NCBI RefSeq assembly: GCF_001192835.1
Contig: NZ_DF968183.1
Location: 1,312,622-1,376,621 of the forward strand
Reading direction: 5' to 3'
Length of the DNA: 64,000 nucleotides
From: Lentimicrobium saccharophilum
GTDB lineage: Bacteria > Bacteroidota > Bacteroidia > Bacteroidales > Lentimicrobiaceae
The position numbers and the translations under genes are program-made. Within the stretch, counting starts at the first letter, position 1, and the number at the start of each line of letters is the position of its first letter. Of the stretch, positions 8,494 through 16,626 are shown one piece after another. Below the pieces are notes generated by a model. It ran no database searches and was not told where the DNA came from. It saw nothing but the letters and a program-made list of their open reading frames with translations.

Positions 8494-9879
8494 ATGAAGC
8501 ATTATATCTCAAATTCAAAGGCTGACTTTCGGTTTAACCGGGAAGAAAGCGCTGCCGGCAGAGAGGAGGCCCTGAAAGTCAATCTGGGTCGTCTGGTTTA
8601 CCTGATTTCCATAGGGTTATCAGTTGCCATCGCACATATTGTGCTATTCTATTTTTTTAATACCGAAGCTTCAGGTACGGAATTACAATGGAAAAACGGG
8701 ATCATTGCCTCACACTCGACCATGTTTTTGGTTTTTCTTATTACCGGCTTCAGCGTTATCATCATCAGGAAACGGGGGCTGTTCAATAAACCTTGCGCCA
8801 GGGCAATCCCGCATTTCATGTTTCTGTTTTTCCTGATGTTAGGCACCATTATCACAGGCATAGACCAGCTTATCACCAATGCCATCACCCCGTTTATGAT
8901 CGTGTGTTTTTTCACGGCCATGGTGCTGATCATCCCTCCGCTTCTCTCCGCCTTGTATTATTTATTTGCATATACTTTGTTCTTCTTTGTAATTACCCAT
9001 TTCCAGCCATTTCAGGATGTACTGCTTTCCAATTATGTGAACGGTCTTACTTCGGTAGCCATCGCCTGGTTCCTCTCCATGGTTCTCTGGAGGAACTTTG
9101 TTTACCGTTTCCGGAACGACCGCCTGGTTCGGCAGCAGCAAACGGCATTGCAGGAGCAGAACCTTGAATTATCCAGGATAGCCAATGAATTAAGGGAGGT
9201 GAACAAAAGCAGGATCAGGCTGTTTTCGATTATTTCGCATGATCTCAGGGGGCCGCTCGCCAACCTCAGCAGCCTGATGAGGCTGGTGCAAAGCGATGAT
9301 ATCACAGAACCAGAGTTTAAGGAACTACTTCCCGAACTGGCTTCTCAGACTCTGCTCACCAGCGAACTGCTTGATAACCTGCTCAATTGGTCTAAGAATA
9401 ACCTCAATGGCATCACCTGTCACCCAAAGGCATTTGCCATCCACGAAATAACTTCCGGTATCATCCGGCTTTACGCAGGCCAGGCCGACCTGAAGGGGTT
9501 GGAAATTCTTAACAAAACCGATCCGCAACATAAGGCCTATGCCGATCCCGGTATGATTTCGCTCGTATTAAGGAACCTGATTTCAAATGCCATAAAATTC
9601 TCGGGAAAGAACGGCAAAATTACCGTTTACAGCAAATTAAGCGGAGAGGTAACTGAAATCTCCGTGGAGGACACCGGCATTGGTATTAAACCTGAAAGGA
9701 TTCCATCCCTTTTCGGTGACGATCAGTTCAGCACGCAGGGAACGGCCGGGGAAAAAGGCACAGGGCTTGGTTTGATGCTCTGTAAGGAGTTTGTCGAACG
9801 CAACGGCGGCCGCATCGGGGTACAGAGCACGCCTGAAAAAGGGAGCCGGTTCTGGTTTACAGTGCCAACCGCAACCTGA
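8494..9879 (+). CDS. membrane sensor histidine kinase
   Basis: 461 residues from the ATG at 8494; a TTG start at 8455 would add 13. Six hydrophobic segments between roughly residues 30 and 200 form a membrane sensor with short loops and no obvious periplasmic domain, like the 7TM/6TM-type sensors. A coiled coil (QQQTALQEQNLELSRIANELREVNK) leads to the HisKA domain with phospho-acceptor His249 in IISHDLRGPLANLS. The HATPase domain has the N box NLISNAIKFS, the G1 box DTGIGI and the G2 box GTGLGLMLCKEF. No receiver domain is fused and no response regulator lies next to it, so it is an orphan kinase. Its ligand is unknown. It follows the nitrite reduction genes by 225 bases with its own -7 element, so coregulation is not evident. 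Confidence 0.9.
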   Translation: MKHYISNSKADFRFNREESAAGREEALKVNLGRLVYLISIGLSVAIAHIVLFYFFNTEASGTELQWKNGIIASHSTMFLVFLITGFSVIIIRKRGLFNKPCARAIPHFMFLFFLMLGTIITGIDQLITNAITPFMIVCFFTAMVLIIPPLLSALYYLFAYTLFFFVITHFQPFQDVLLSNYVNGLTSVAIAWFLSMVLWRNFVYRFRNDRLVRQQQTALQEQNLELSRIANELREVNKSRIRLFSIISHDLRGPLANLSSLMRLVQSDDITEPEFKELLPELASQTLLTSELLDNLLNWSKNNLNGITCHPKAFAIHEITSGIIRLYAGQADLKGLEILNKTDPQHKAYADPGMISLVLRNLISNAIKFSGKNGKITVYSKLSGEVTEISVEDTGIGIKPERIPSLFGDDQFSTQGTAGEKGTGLGLMLCKEFVERNGGRIGVQSTPEKGSRFWFTVPTAT

Positions 9880-9920
9880 AGCGAATGCGCGCGTCTGTGC
9901 CCTGTCTTACTTTCATCGTT

Positions 9921-9940
9921 GGCGCGGACGTCCTCGTCCG
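9921..9940 (+). repeat. dispersed short repeat, family B
   Basis: GGCGCGGACGTCCTCGTCCG, containing the near-palindrome CGGACGtcctCGTCCG. Related copies lie at 47933-47952, 59025-59050, 59196-59222 (reverse orientation) and partly at 58411-58430. Copies sit close to members of family A in three intergenic regions. Confidence 0.7.
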
Positions 9941-9991
9941 GGCAGGGATAACCCAACACCGATTCAAGTGTTCATTTAAACAAGTTAAGAA

Positions 9992-10024
9992 GACCTGACA
10001 AGTCGAAAGAAGACTTGTCAGGTC
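9992..10024 (+). repeat. dispersed short inverted repeat, family A
   Basis: Arms GACCTGACAAGTC (9992-10004) and GACTTGTCAGGTC (10012-10024) are perfectly complementary around a 7-base loop. Similar palindromes with the same loop type (GAAAGAA/GGAAGAA) occur at 20470-20502, 48384-48416 and 59113-59145, and a half copy at 47902-47914. All are intergenic. There is no T-run, so it is not a standard terminator; a REP- or MITE-like element is more likely. Confidence 0.75.
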
Positions 10025-10128
10025 AGGCAGATTGACTCGTCTTTGCGCAATTTATTCGTGCATTCGTGGCAATTTGCAGACATGTTCTCCCGGACAATCC
10101 CGTCTGAAATTCAGCGCATGCTTTTCCG

Positions 10129-12726
10129 TTACTGCTTCCTCATGGTCTGCCCCAGGTGCAGCATCCTGAACCCTTTTTCAAAATCTTCCCAGCGCATGGT
10201 GGCCGAACAGGTAATCAGGCGGGTCTCACCCGGCTGCATATCGAAAAAGTTATCCGAAAAATTCACATCGGTATTGTCGCTGACCAGCATCAGGTTTTTG
10301 CAAAAATTCCGGGTTGAGATTTCAATCACAAAATGGTCGCCTTTATCGCTTATCCGCGATTTAAGACCCGGATCAGGCAGCAAAAGGTCTTTTGGTTTTG
10401 CGAAATAAGCAAATTCCTGATCAATCACCCGGGAACCATCCATAAGGGTTGCCGTCAGAAAAACTTTATTCTCCTGGTAATTGAGCGGCAGTTCTTTGAG
10501 GTCAATGCTGCAAAGGAGCGTCGCTCCGTTTGCCGGAAGCGTCACTTTGTAAGGTCTGTTCCATAATGAAAGCCCGTTGAAATCTGCCAGATTCAGGCGC
10601 AGTAAGGCCGGAGTTTTCTGATCAGTGTCAGAAACACCGTAAACCAGTAGTTTACCATTTTCAACTACCACCTGTATGATCTGGTTTTTCAGCGCATCTT
10701 TTACAAAATAATGCATTGCTTTCCACTTGCCGTAATAATCGATGCCCGACCAGGAGGCCACCGGCCATACATCGTTCAATTGCCAGTAAAGCGATCCCAT
10801 GCAAAACGGCATATCCGACCGGTGGGTTCTGAGTGCCATTCCGATGGCATCTGCCTGCAGCAACTGACCAACATAAAGCAGGTGCTCAAAGTTATCAGGA
10901 ATCTGATAATCCTGTTCCATATACTGCCGGATGCGGAGGTTGCCGATACCGCTGCGCTGGTGCGAAGTCATTACGGGCGATTCGATGTTCCAGTCTTCGG
11001 GCAGGGTGTATTTTTTAACGCTGTTAAACTCGGGGAACGATTGAAATCCATATTCGCTCATAAAGCGTGCTTTATAATTCCTGAAAGCGGAAATCGGCTC
11101 CTGACCGTGCCATACGCCCCAATAATGCACATCGCCGCGGTTTCCGCTCCAGTTGGCCAGCACTCCCCCGCCCTGCGTCGGTGAAGAAGGCCAGTAGGTA
11201 TAATCCGGCGCATATTGCTTCACGGCAGCAGGCAGTATATGGTGAAAAAGGGTATCATAGCTTTGCCATATCTCACGTTGCTGTGCTTTGTCATATTTCT
11301 CCTTCCATCCCCATCCGCGCGTAAAATCGCCTTCGGCCCAGGCATATTCAATCTCATTGTTGCCGCACCATAGTGCAATGCAGGCATGATTCCTCAGGCG
11401 TTTGATGTTGTCAACGGCTTCGAGCCTTACATTGTCCAGAAAATCTTTATCTCCGGGGTACATAGCGCAGGCAAACATAAAATCCTGCCATACCATAATG
11501 CCGTGCCGGTCGCACAAATCATAAAAATAGTCGTTCTCATAAATGCCCCCTCCCCACACCCGGAGCATATTGATGTTGGCTTCGGCGGCCGATTTCACGA
11601 TAAACTCATAGCGGGCTGAATCCACCCTGGGCAGAAAAATATCATTGGGAATATAGTTAGCCCCTTTGGCAAACACCGGCCGTCCGTTTACTTCAAAATG
11701 AAAGCTTTCCCCACCCCCTTTGGCATCAGGCCTGCGCACATGCTTCAGACTGCGTAAACCAATCTGACGGTTAAAAGTGTGCAGTTCTTTACCCTTATGG
11801 CTGAGCACCGCGCTCACGGTATAGAGAGGCTGACCGCCCGCCCCGTTGGGCCACCATAGCCGGGGATTCTTTATGATAAAATCAATATCCGGATGCCGGA
11901 TCCCGGGTGACATGCTGATTTCACGGGCAGCAACCGGCTGGCCGTCCATCAGAATTTCAAGTTTATAAAGTCCTTCCTGCTGAACACTGACTTCCACGCC
12001 TGCCTTAACACGTGCTTCCTTTGCCGTAACGCTTTCCTGCCTGACGAAAAGGTCGTTGATGCGTGCTGTCCGGTTAATAATCAGCTCCACAGGCCGCCAG
12101 ATACCGGAGGTCACCAGGCGCGGGCCCCAATCCCAGCCGAAGTGATATCCCGGCTTGCGCGTAAAAATACTGATCCTTACCGAACCCATCCCTCCGTTCT
12201 CCGACTGGTCGTTATCAGCCGGCAATCCATAACCCAGGGCCTCCTGCTTCAGCAAGCCCTGCATCACCGGCGATTCAAAACGGATAAAGATCTCGTTTTC
12301 GCCTTCTTTCAGGTGCTTGCCGGCTTCGGCTTCCCAGGTACGGTGAAAATTATCGGCTTTGAACAAAAGCGCCCCGTTTACCATTACCGTGGCATAAGTA
12401 TCCAACCCGTGAAACCGCAGCATCAGGCTGCCTGCCCGGAGTTGAGCGGCATCCAGTTGAAAACGGGTGCGGTACTCCCAGTTTACCTTGTCGATCCACT
12501 GCAGATTCTTTTCGTTGAGCCTGTAGTATGGATCCTCTATCTGTCCGTTTGCCAGCAGGTCGGTGTGGACCGTGCCGGGGACAACGGCTGGATACCACTG
12601 CGGTGTTCCGGCCTGGCGGAACTCCCAGTCGTTATTCAGTTCAACGGAGGTTTGGGCCATCAGGGACAGTGACCCCTTCAGAATCAGTCCCGACAATAAG
12701 ATAAATATAACAATCAGTTTCTTCAT
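10129..12726 (-). CDS. beta-mannosidase, glycoside hydrolase family 2
   Basis: 865 residues with a signal peptide (cleavage near SLMAQ, residue 25). The GH2 order is clear: sugar-binding jelly-roll (about 30-215, with WEFRQAG and WDWGPRLVTSGIWRPV), Ig-like domain (215-330), TIM barrel (330-640) and C-terminal Ig-like domains. The acid/base Glu458 lies in WCGNNE and the nucleophile Glu558 in FMSEYG, matching the spacing of characterised beta-mannosidases such as the Bacteroides enzyme BtMan2A. It should remove terminal beta-linked mannose from manno-oligosaccharides or N-glycan cores in the periplasm. There is no SusC/SusD pair beside it, so it is not part of a visible polysaccharide utilisation locus. 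It shares its upstream region with a divergent SGNH hydrolase gene, which could act on esterified sugars from the same source. Confidence 0.94.
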   Translation of the reverse strand: MKKLIVIFILLSGLILKGSLSLMAQTSVELNNDWEFRQAGTPQWYPAVVPGTVHTDLLANGQIEDPYYRLNEKNLQWIDKVNWEYRTRFQLDAAQLRAGSLMLRFHGLDTYATVMVNGALLFKADNFHRTWEAEAGKHLKEGENEIFIRFESPVMQGLLKQEALGYGLPADNDQSENGGMGSVRISIFTRKPGYHFGWDWGPRLVTSGIWRPVELIINRTARINDLFVRQESVTAKEARVKAGVEVSVQQEGLYKLEILMDGQPVAAREISMSPGIRHPDIDFIIKNPRLWWPNGAGGQPLYTVSAVLSHKGKELHTFNRQIGLRSLKHVRRPDAKGGGESFHFEVNGRPVFAKGANYIPNDIFLPRVDSARYEFIVKSAAEANINMLRVWGGGIYENDYFYDLCDRHGIMVWQDFMFACAMYPGDKDFLDNVRLEAVDNIKRLRNHACIALWCGNNEIEYAWAEGDFTRGWGWKEKYDKAQQREIWQSYDTLFHHILPAAVKQYAPDYTYWPSSPTQGGGVLANWSGNRGDVHYWGVWHGQEPISAFRNYKARFMSEYGFQSFPEFNSVKKYTLPEDWNIESPVMTSHQRSGIGNLRIRQYMEQDYQIPDNFEHLLYVGQLLQADAIGMALRTHRSDMPFCMGSLYWQLNDVWPVASWSGIDYYGKWKAMHYFVKDALKNQIIQVVVENGKLLVYGVSDTDQKTPALLRLNLADFNGLSLWNRPYKVTLPANGATLLCSIDLKELPLNYQENKVFLTATLMDGSRVIDQEFAYFAKPKDLLLPDPGLKSRISDKGDHFVIEISTRNFCKNLMLVSDNTDVNFSDNFFDMQPGETRLITCSATMRWEDFEKGFRMLHLGQTMRKQ

Positions 12727-12855
12727 TCCCTGTTGTTGGTTGAGTAAACGGATACTTTCCGTAGCCCATTAAAGCATAATCATTCCGGTTTCTGATCATG
12801 CCCTGTCCGAAGCTAGCGGAAAATAGATGCGCAATTTAAGCATAATCAGCAGATG

Positions 12856-12921
12856 GAAAATCTTTAGCTGATCAATAATCAGCTGACGGCAGATTTTCTA
12901 CGTCCGGATTTGGTAGCTTTG
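12856..12921 (+). promoter_or_regulatory. promoter with nested inverted repeat before the SGNH hydrolase gene
   Basis: A -7 element TAGCTTTG lies at 12914-12921, 53 bases before the ATG at 12975. Directly upstream is a nested inverted repeat: outer arms GAAAATCT (12856-12863) and AGATTTTC (12891-12898), inner arms AGCTGAT (12866-12872) and ATCAGCT (12878-12884). The right outer arm covers the place where a -33 element would sit, so the repeat looks like an operator for a dimeric regulator. It also lies in the divergent region shared with the beta-mannosidase gene. Confidence 0.5.
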
Positions 12922-12974
12922 CAGTTGTTAAAAATCTACCTGAAAAAATCAGTTTCATTAACAGCAGCCCCGAT

Positions 12975-13676
12975 ATGTGCACCCGATTTACATCAATCCT
13001 CCGCCGTTCCGGCAGATTTTATCTTTTCCTGATCTCTCTGATGCTTATGTCATTTACATTCCAGTCCACGAAACCTTTCCGCATCGTATTTTTCGGCGAT
13101 TCCATCACGCAGATGGGCAATGAACCGGGCGGGTACATTGACCTGATGCGGCAGGAGATCAGCAAAAACGGGCTGAACGACCGTTACGAACTGATCGGGG
13201 CAGGCATAGGAGGTAACAAAGTTTATGATCTATACCTGCGGCTTGAAGAGGATGTGCTGAAGCATAAGCCCGATATGGTATTCATATACATCGGGGTGAA
13301 CGATGTGTGGCACAAATTGTGGGGCACCGGCACCGATGCCGACAAATTTGAACGCTTCTACCTGGCGTTGATCGGGAAAATCAAGGCGGCAGGCGCCGAT
13401 GTTGCACTTTGCACCCCCGCAGTAATCGGAGAGCATACCGATTTCACCAACCAGCTTGACGGAGACCTGAACAGGTATTCACAGACAGTGCGTAAACTGG
13501 CCGCGGAAGAACACTGCAAGCTGATTGACCTGCGCCGGATATTTTTGGATTATAACCTGAAAAACAATCCGGACAACCTTGACAAAGGCATCCTGACCAC
13601 CGACGGTGTGCACCTGAACGATAAAGGCAACCGTTTGGTGGCGGATACATTTTTAAGCGAGATTTTTCCCAAATAA
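12975..13676 (+). CDS. secreted SGNH/GDSL hydrolase
   Basis: 233 residues with an N-terminal hydrophobic signal (FYLFLISLMLMSFTFQS). All four SGNH blocks are present: Ser43 in FFGDSITQMG, Gly79 in GAGIGGNK, Asn109 in YIGVND, and Asp210/His213 in DGVHLNDKGN. The family consists of esterases and lipases, many of which deacetylate polysaccharides in Bacteroidota. The likely site of action is the periplasm or cell surface. It is divergent from a GH2 beta-mannosidase across a 250-base region with an operator-like repeat, so joint control and a role in glycan breakdown are plausible but unproven. Confidence 0.9.
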   Translation: MCTRFTSILRRSGRFYLFLISLMLMSFTFQSTKPFRIVFFGDSITQMGNEPGGYIDLMRQEISKNGLNDRYELIGAGIGGNKVYDLYLRLEEDVLKHKPDMVFIYIGVNDVWHKLWGTGTDADKFERFYLALIGKIKAAGADVALCTPAVIGEHTDFTNQLDGDLNRYSQTVRKLAAEEHCKLIDLRRIFLDYNLKNNPDNLDKGILTTDGVHLNDKGNRLVADTFLSEIFPK

Positions 13677-13730
13677 ACAGGCAATGGCCAGCTGAAGCAC
13701 TCATCAAGCCTGGTGGGTGCGGCATTTTGA

Positions 13731-14640
13731 CTTCTCCCGGCTTTTCGGCTAAAGCCGGCTGGTCAGGGGTTCTGCTTTTTCCCCGGGCTGAAGCCCGGAG
13801 TAAGGCAAGCAGATTTTTCCTGACTTTTTTATTACCCCCGGCTTGAGCCGGGGGTAATAAACTGCCGACAAACGCAGGGGCTTCAGCCCAAAAGGCAACA
13901 TAAATTTATTCGTAGCCCGGCATTATTTAAAACCGGCTGGTCAGAAAGTTCCCCCTGGTTTGGCTTCTCCCGGCTTTCCGGCTAAAGCCGGTTGGTCCGG
14001 GGTTCTGCTTTTCCCCGGGCTGAAGCCCGGAGTAAGGCATGCATATTTTTCTGACTTTTCACCGGCAATCCGACGTCTGAACCAGGACTTCGGCTCAACC
14101 AACACAAGTATTGGTTATCTATATTCCGCAGTTTCTGAAGATACTCAATTCCAGCTTATTACCCCCGGCTTGAGGCGGGGGTAATAAGCTGCTTATAAAC
14201 GCAGGGGCTTCAGCCCAAAAGGCAACATAAATTTATTCGTAGCCCGGCATTATTTAAAACCGGCTGGTCAGAAAGTTCCCCCTGGTTTGGCTTCTCCCGG
14301 CTTTTCGGCTAAAGCCGGTTGGTCAGGGGTTCTGCTTTTTCCCCGGGCTGAAGCCCGGAGTCAGGCAAGCATATTTTTCCGGCTTTTCACCGGTTATCCG
14401 ACGTCTGAACCAGAACTTCGGCTCAACCAACACAAGTATTGGTTATCTATATTCCGCAGTTTCTGAAGATACTCAATTCCATTTTATTACCCCCGGCTTG
14501 AGCCGGGGGTAATAAGCTGCTTATAAACGCAGGGGCTTCAGCCCAAAAGGCAACATAAATTTATTCGTAGCCCGGCATTATATAAAACCAGCAGGTCAGA
14601 AAGTTCCCCCTGGTTTGGCTTCTCCCGGCTTTCCGGCTTT
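13731..14640. repeat. tandem array of hairpin-rich 327-bp units
   Basis: This fills most of a 1.1 kb gene-free gap (13677-14766). Units begin with CTTCTCCCGGCTTT at 13731, 13964, 14291 and 14619, giving spacings of 233, 327 and 328; the first is internally shortened and the last is only a stub. Each full unit holds several strong hairpins: CCGGCTTT/AAAGCCGG, CCGGGCT/AGCCCGG, AACCAA/TTGGTT, and a 12-bp stem TTACCCCCGGCT/AGCCGGGGGTAA. In one copy the last stem is broken by a single base (TTGAGGCGGG, near 14172). The full units are nearly identical, which indicates recent duplication. No open frame runs through it convincingly and no transposase is nearby. Confidence 0.85.
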
Positions 14641-14766
14641 CAACCACTACCGTATTAATACAAGGCCTGTTAGCAGTCGATAATTCAGGCTTATATGACA
14701 ATTTGCCCAACTTTTTAGTATCTTAGCTGTTTAATTTGTTTTTCGTCTGATTATTTCCGACCTGTA

Positions 14767-16134
14767 ATGTATAAAGTCCTGATCGTTGACGATGACCCTA
14801 CCTTCTGCCTTATGCTCAAGTCGTATCTTGGGAATAAGGGATTTGACGTAAAGGAGGTTTTCACGGCGGGCAGTGCCATAAAGGCCTCAAGGGAAAGTCA
14901 TTTCGATATTGTTCTTACAGATTTCCGTCTGCCTGACATTGACGGGATCACGCTGATTGCGGAGCTGAAAAAGATACAACATGGCGTTCCGGTCGTACTG
15001 ATGACCCGTTACGGGGATATCCGGTCGGCTGTTACCGCCATTAAATCCGGGGCTTTTGATTACATCACCAAACCGGTGAATCCCGATGAGCTGTTGCTTA
15101 CCGTAAATAAGGCCATCAGCAAACAGAAACAGGAGAAAAAAAACGAATCAGGCATCAGGTCGGAGCCGTTGCCCGGCAACATGAGTTACCTCCGGGGCAC
15201 CAGTCAGCCGGCGATGTTGGTGGAACAGTATATTTCACTGATCGCCCCTACCGATATGTCGGTGATTATTCAGGGCGAAAGCGGCACCGGTAAAGAGTAT
15301 GTGGCAAGGATGATCCACATGAAAAGCCAGCGCAGCAGTAAACCGTTTATCGCGGTGGATTGCGGTGCGTTGACCAATGAACTGGCAGCCAGCGAACTGT
15401 TTGGCCATACCAGGGGATCGTTTACAGATGCCCATGCCGACAAGGAGGGGCAGTTTCAGCAGGCAAACGGGGGCACGCTTTTTCTGGATGAGATCGGCAA
15501 CCTGTCGTATGAAAACCAGATCAAGCTGCTCAGGGCCACACAGGAGCGGAAAGTGCGGAAGTTAGGCGGGACCAGGGATGTAGAAGTGGATGTAAGGATC
15601 ATCGTTGCCACAAACGACGACCTTGCTGCCGCGGTGCAAAAGGGCAGTTTCAGGGAGGACCTGTTTCACCGGCTCAATGAATTCAAGATCAATATTCCGC
15701 CACTCCGGAACCGGGGAGAAGATATCATCCATTTTGCCGGCTACTTTCTTGAAAACGCCAATCTTGAGCTTAACAGGAACATTATCGGATTTGAAAATGA
15801 TGTAATTGAAATCATACTGAAATATCCCTGGCCAGGGAACATCCGAGAACTGAAAAATGTGATAAAACGGGCGGTGCTGCTTGCCACTGCCGGCATGATT
15901 ACAAAGGCTGACCTCCCGCCTGAAATAACCTTACCAGGCAATGCGCCCACTCCGGCCAAAATCTTTCAACCTCCCACTACCGACCTGAAGTCAATGGCCG
16001 AGACCCAGGAAAAATCAACCATCATCAACGTGTTAAAGCAGGTGCATTATAACAAGACCAAAGCAGCCCGGCTGCTGAATATTGACAGGAAAACACTCTA
16101 TAACAAGATGAAGCTTTACGGTATTGAAGGATGA
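14767..16134 (+). CDS. sigma-54-type response regulator (NtrC/AtoC class)
   Basis: 455 residues in three domains. The receiver (1-120) has the acidic pocket Asp8-Asp10, phospho-acceptor Asp52 and Lys102. The AAA+ domain (140-390) has Walker A GESGTGKE (170-177), Walker B LFLDEI (238-243), and in place of the canonical GAFTGA loop the sequence GSFTDA (217-222). The Fis-type helix-turn-helix is at 420-452 (NKTKAARLLNIDRKTLYNKM). Such proteins bind upstream enhancers and remodel RNA polymerase carrying sigma-54. The D at the fifth loop position is, as far as I know, common in Bacteroidota, so it should still be active. A hybrid kinase with an Hpt domain is encoded convergently 490 bases downstream and is a plausible partner. 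Confidence 0.94.
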   Translation: MYKVLIVDDDPTFCLMLKSYLGNKGFDVKEVFTAGSAIKASRESHFDIVLTDFRLPDIDGITLIAELKKIQHGVPVVLMTRYGDIRSAVTAIKSGAFDYITKPVNPDELLLTVNKAISKQKQEKKNESGIRSEPLPGNMSYLRGTSQPAMLVEQYISLIAPTDMSVIIQGESGTGKEYVARMIHMKSQRSSKPFIAVDCGALTNELAASELFGHTRGSFTDAHADKEGQFQQANGGTLFLDEIGNLSYENQIKLLRATQERKVRKLGGTRDVEVDVRIIVATNDDLAAAVQKGSFREDLFHRLNEFKINIPPLRNRGEDIIHFAGYFLENANLELNRNIIGFENDVIEIILKYPWPGNIRELKNVIKRAVLLATAGMITKADLPPEITLPGNAPTPAKIFQPPTTDLKSMAETQEKSTIINVLKQVHYNKTKAARLLNIDRKTLYNKMKLYGIEG

Positions 16135-16329
16135 TTACAAATTATTAAGATTTAATTTTTTAAAGCCATCCTGTTAACGATATTTTTTTTACCAGCAGCC
16201 CCGTTAAGCAGCAGACAATATCCTTCAATCAGATTTTTAAGCCGGTTCACGGTTATTTAATTTCCGCCTTGCAGCCTGACAGGCAGAGCAATCCGGTTTC
16301 GAAGATAAAAAAAACGCCAGGAATTTATA

Positions 16330-16492
16330 TCCGACCCCTCCGGGGCCGGATTCCGCAATGCCGATCATTTTCTAAACACATGTGACTCCGCCGGAGTCAG
16401 AATCCGGGTCCGGATTGAGACTTATGACCCCGGCGGGGTCAAATGTGTATAGAATGAAAAGTGCCGGATGAATCCCCGACCCCTGCGGGGTT
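16330..16492. repeat. cluster of GACCCC/GGGGTC-type palindromes between convergent genes
   Basis: Five short palindromes lie in 163 bases: TCCGACCCCTCCGGGGCCGGA (16330-16350, imperfect), TGACTCCGCCGGAGTCA (16383-16399), AATCCGggtCCGGATT-like (16401-16416), TGACCCCGGCGGGGTCA (16425-16441) and GACCCCTGCGGGGTT (about 16479-16492). The middle part is enclosed by an imperfect inverted repeat (TCTAAACACATgTGAC near 16371 against GTCAaATGTGTATAGA near 16438). It lies between the ends of the convergent response regulator and hybrid kinase genes. The rest of the 490-base gap is AT-rich and shows no gene. Confidence 0.7.
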
Positions 16493-16626
16493 GCACGCTT
16501 ATTAAGAACAAATTAATATTTTATAATCGCCTTCAGGTCAAATGATTGCTTAGGCTTGATTGATATTTTATTGCAATAATCAACACCTCCATCATTGGAT
16601 ATTTTTATTTTAATGTCGTTCTGCGG

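Noticed and set aside
10040..10408. A 121-codon plus-strand frame opposite the end of the beta-mannosidase gene
   Set aside because: Shadow of the GH2 gene, whose frame is fixed by catalytic motifs and full domain length.
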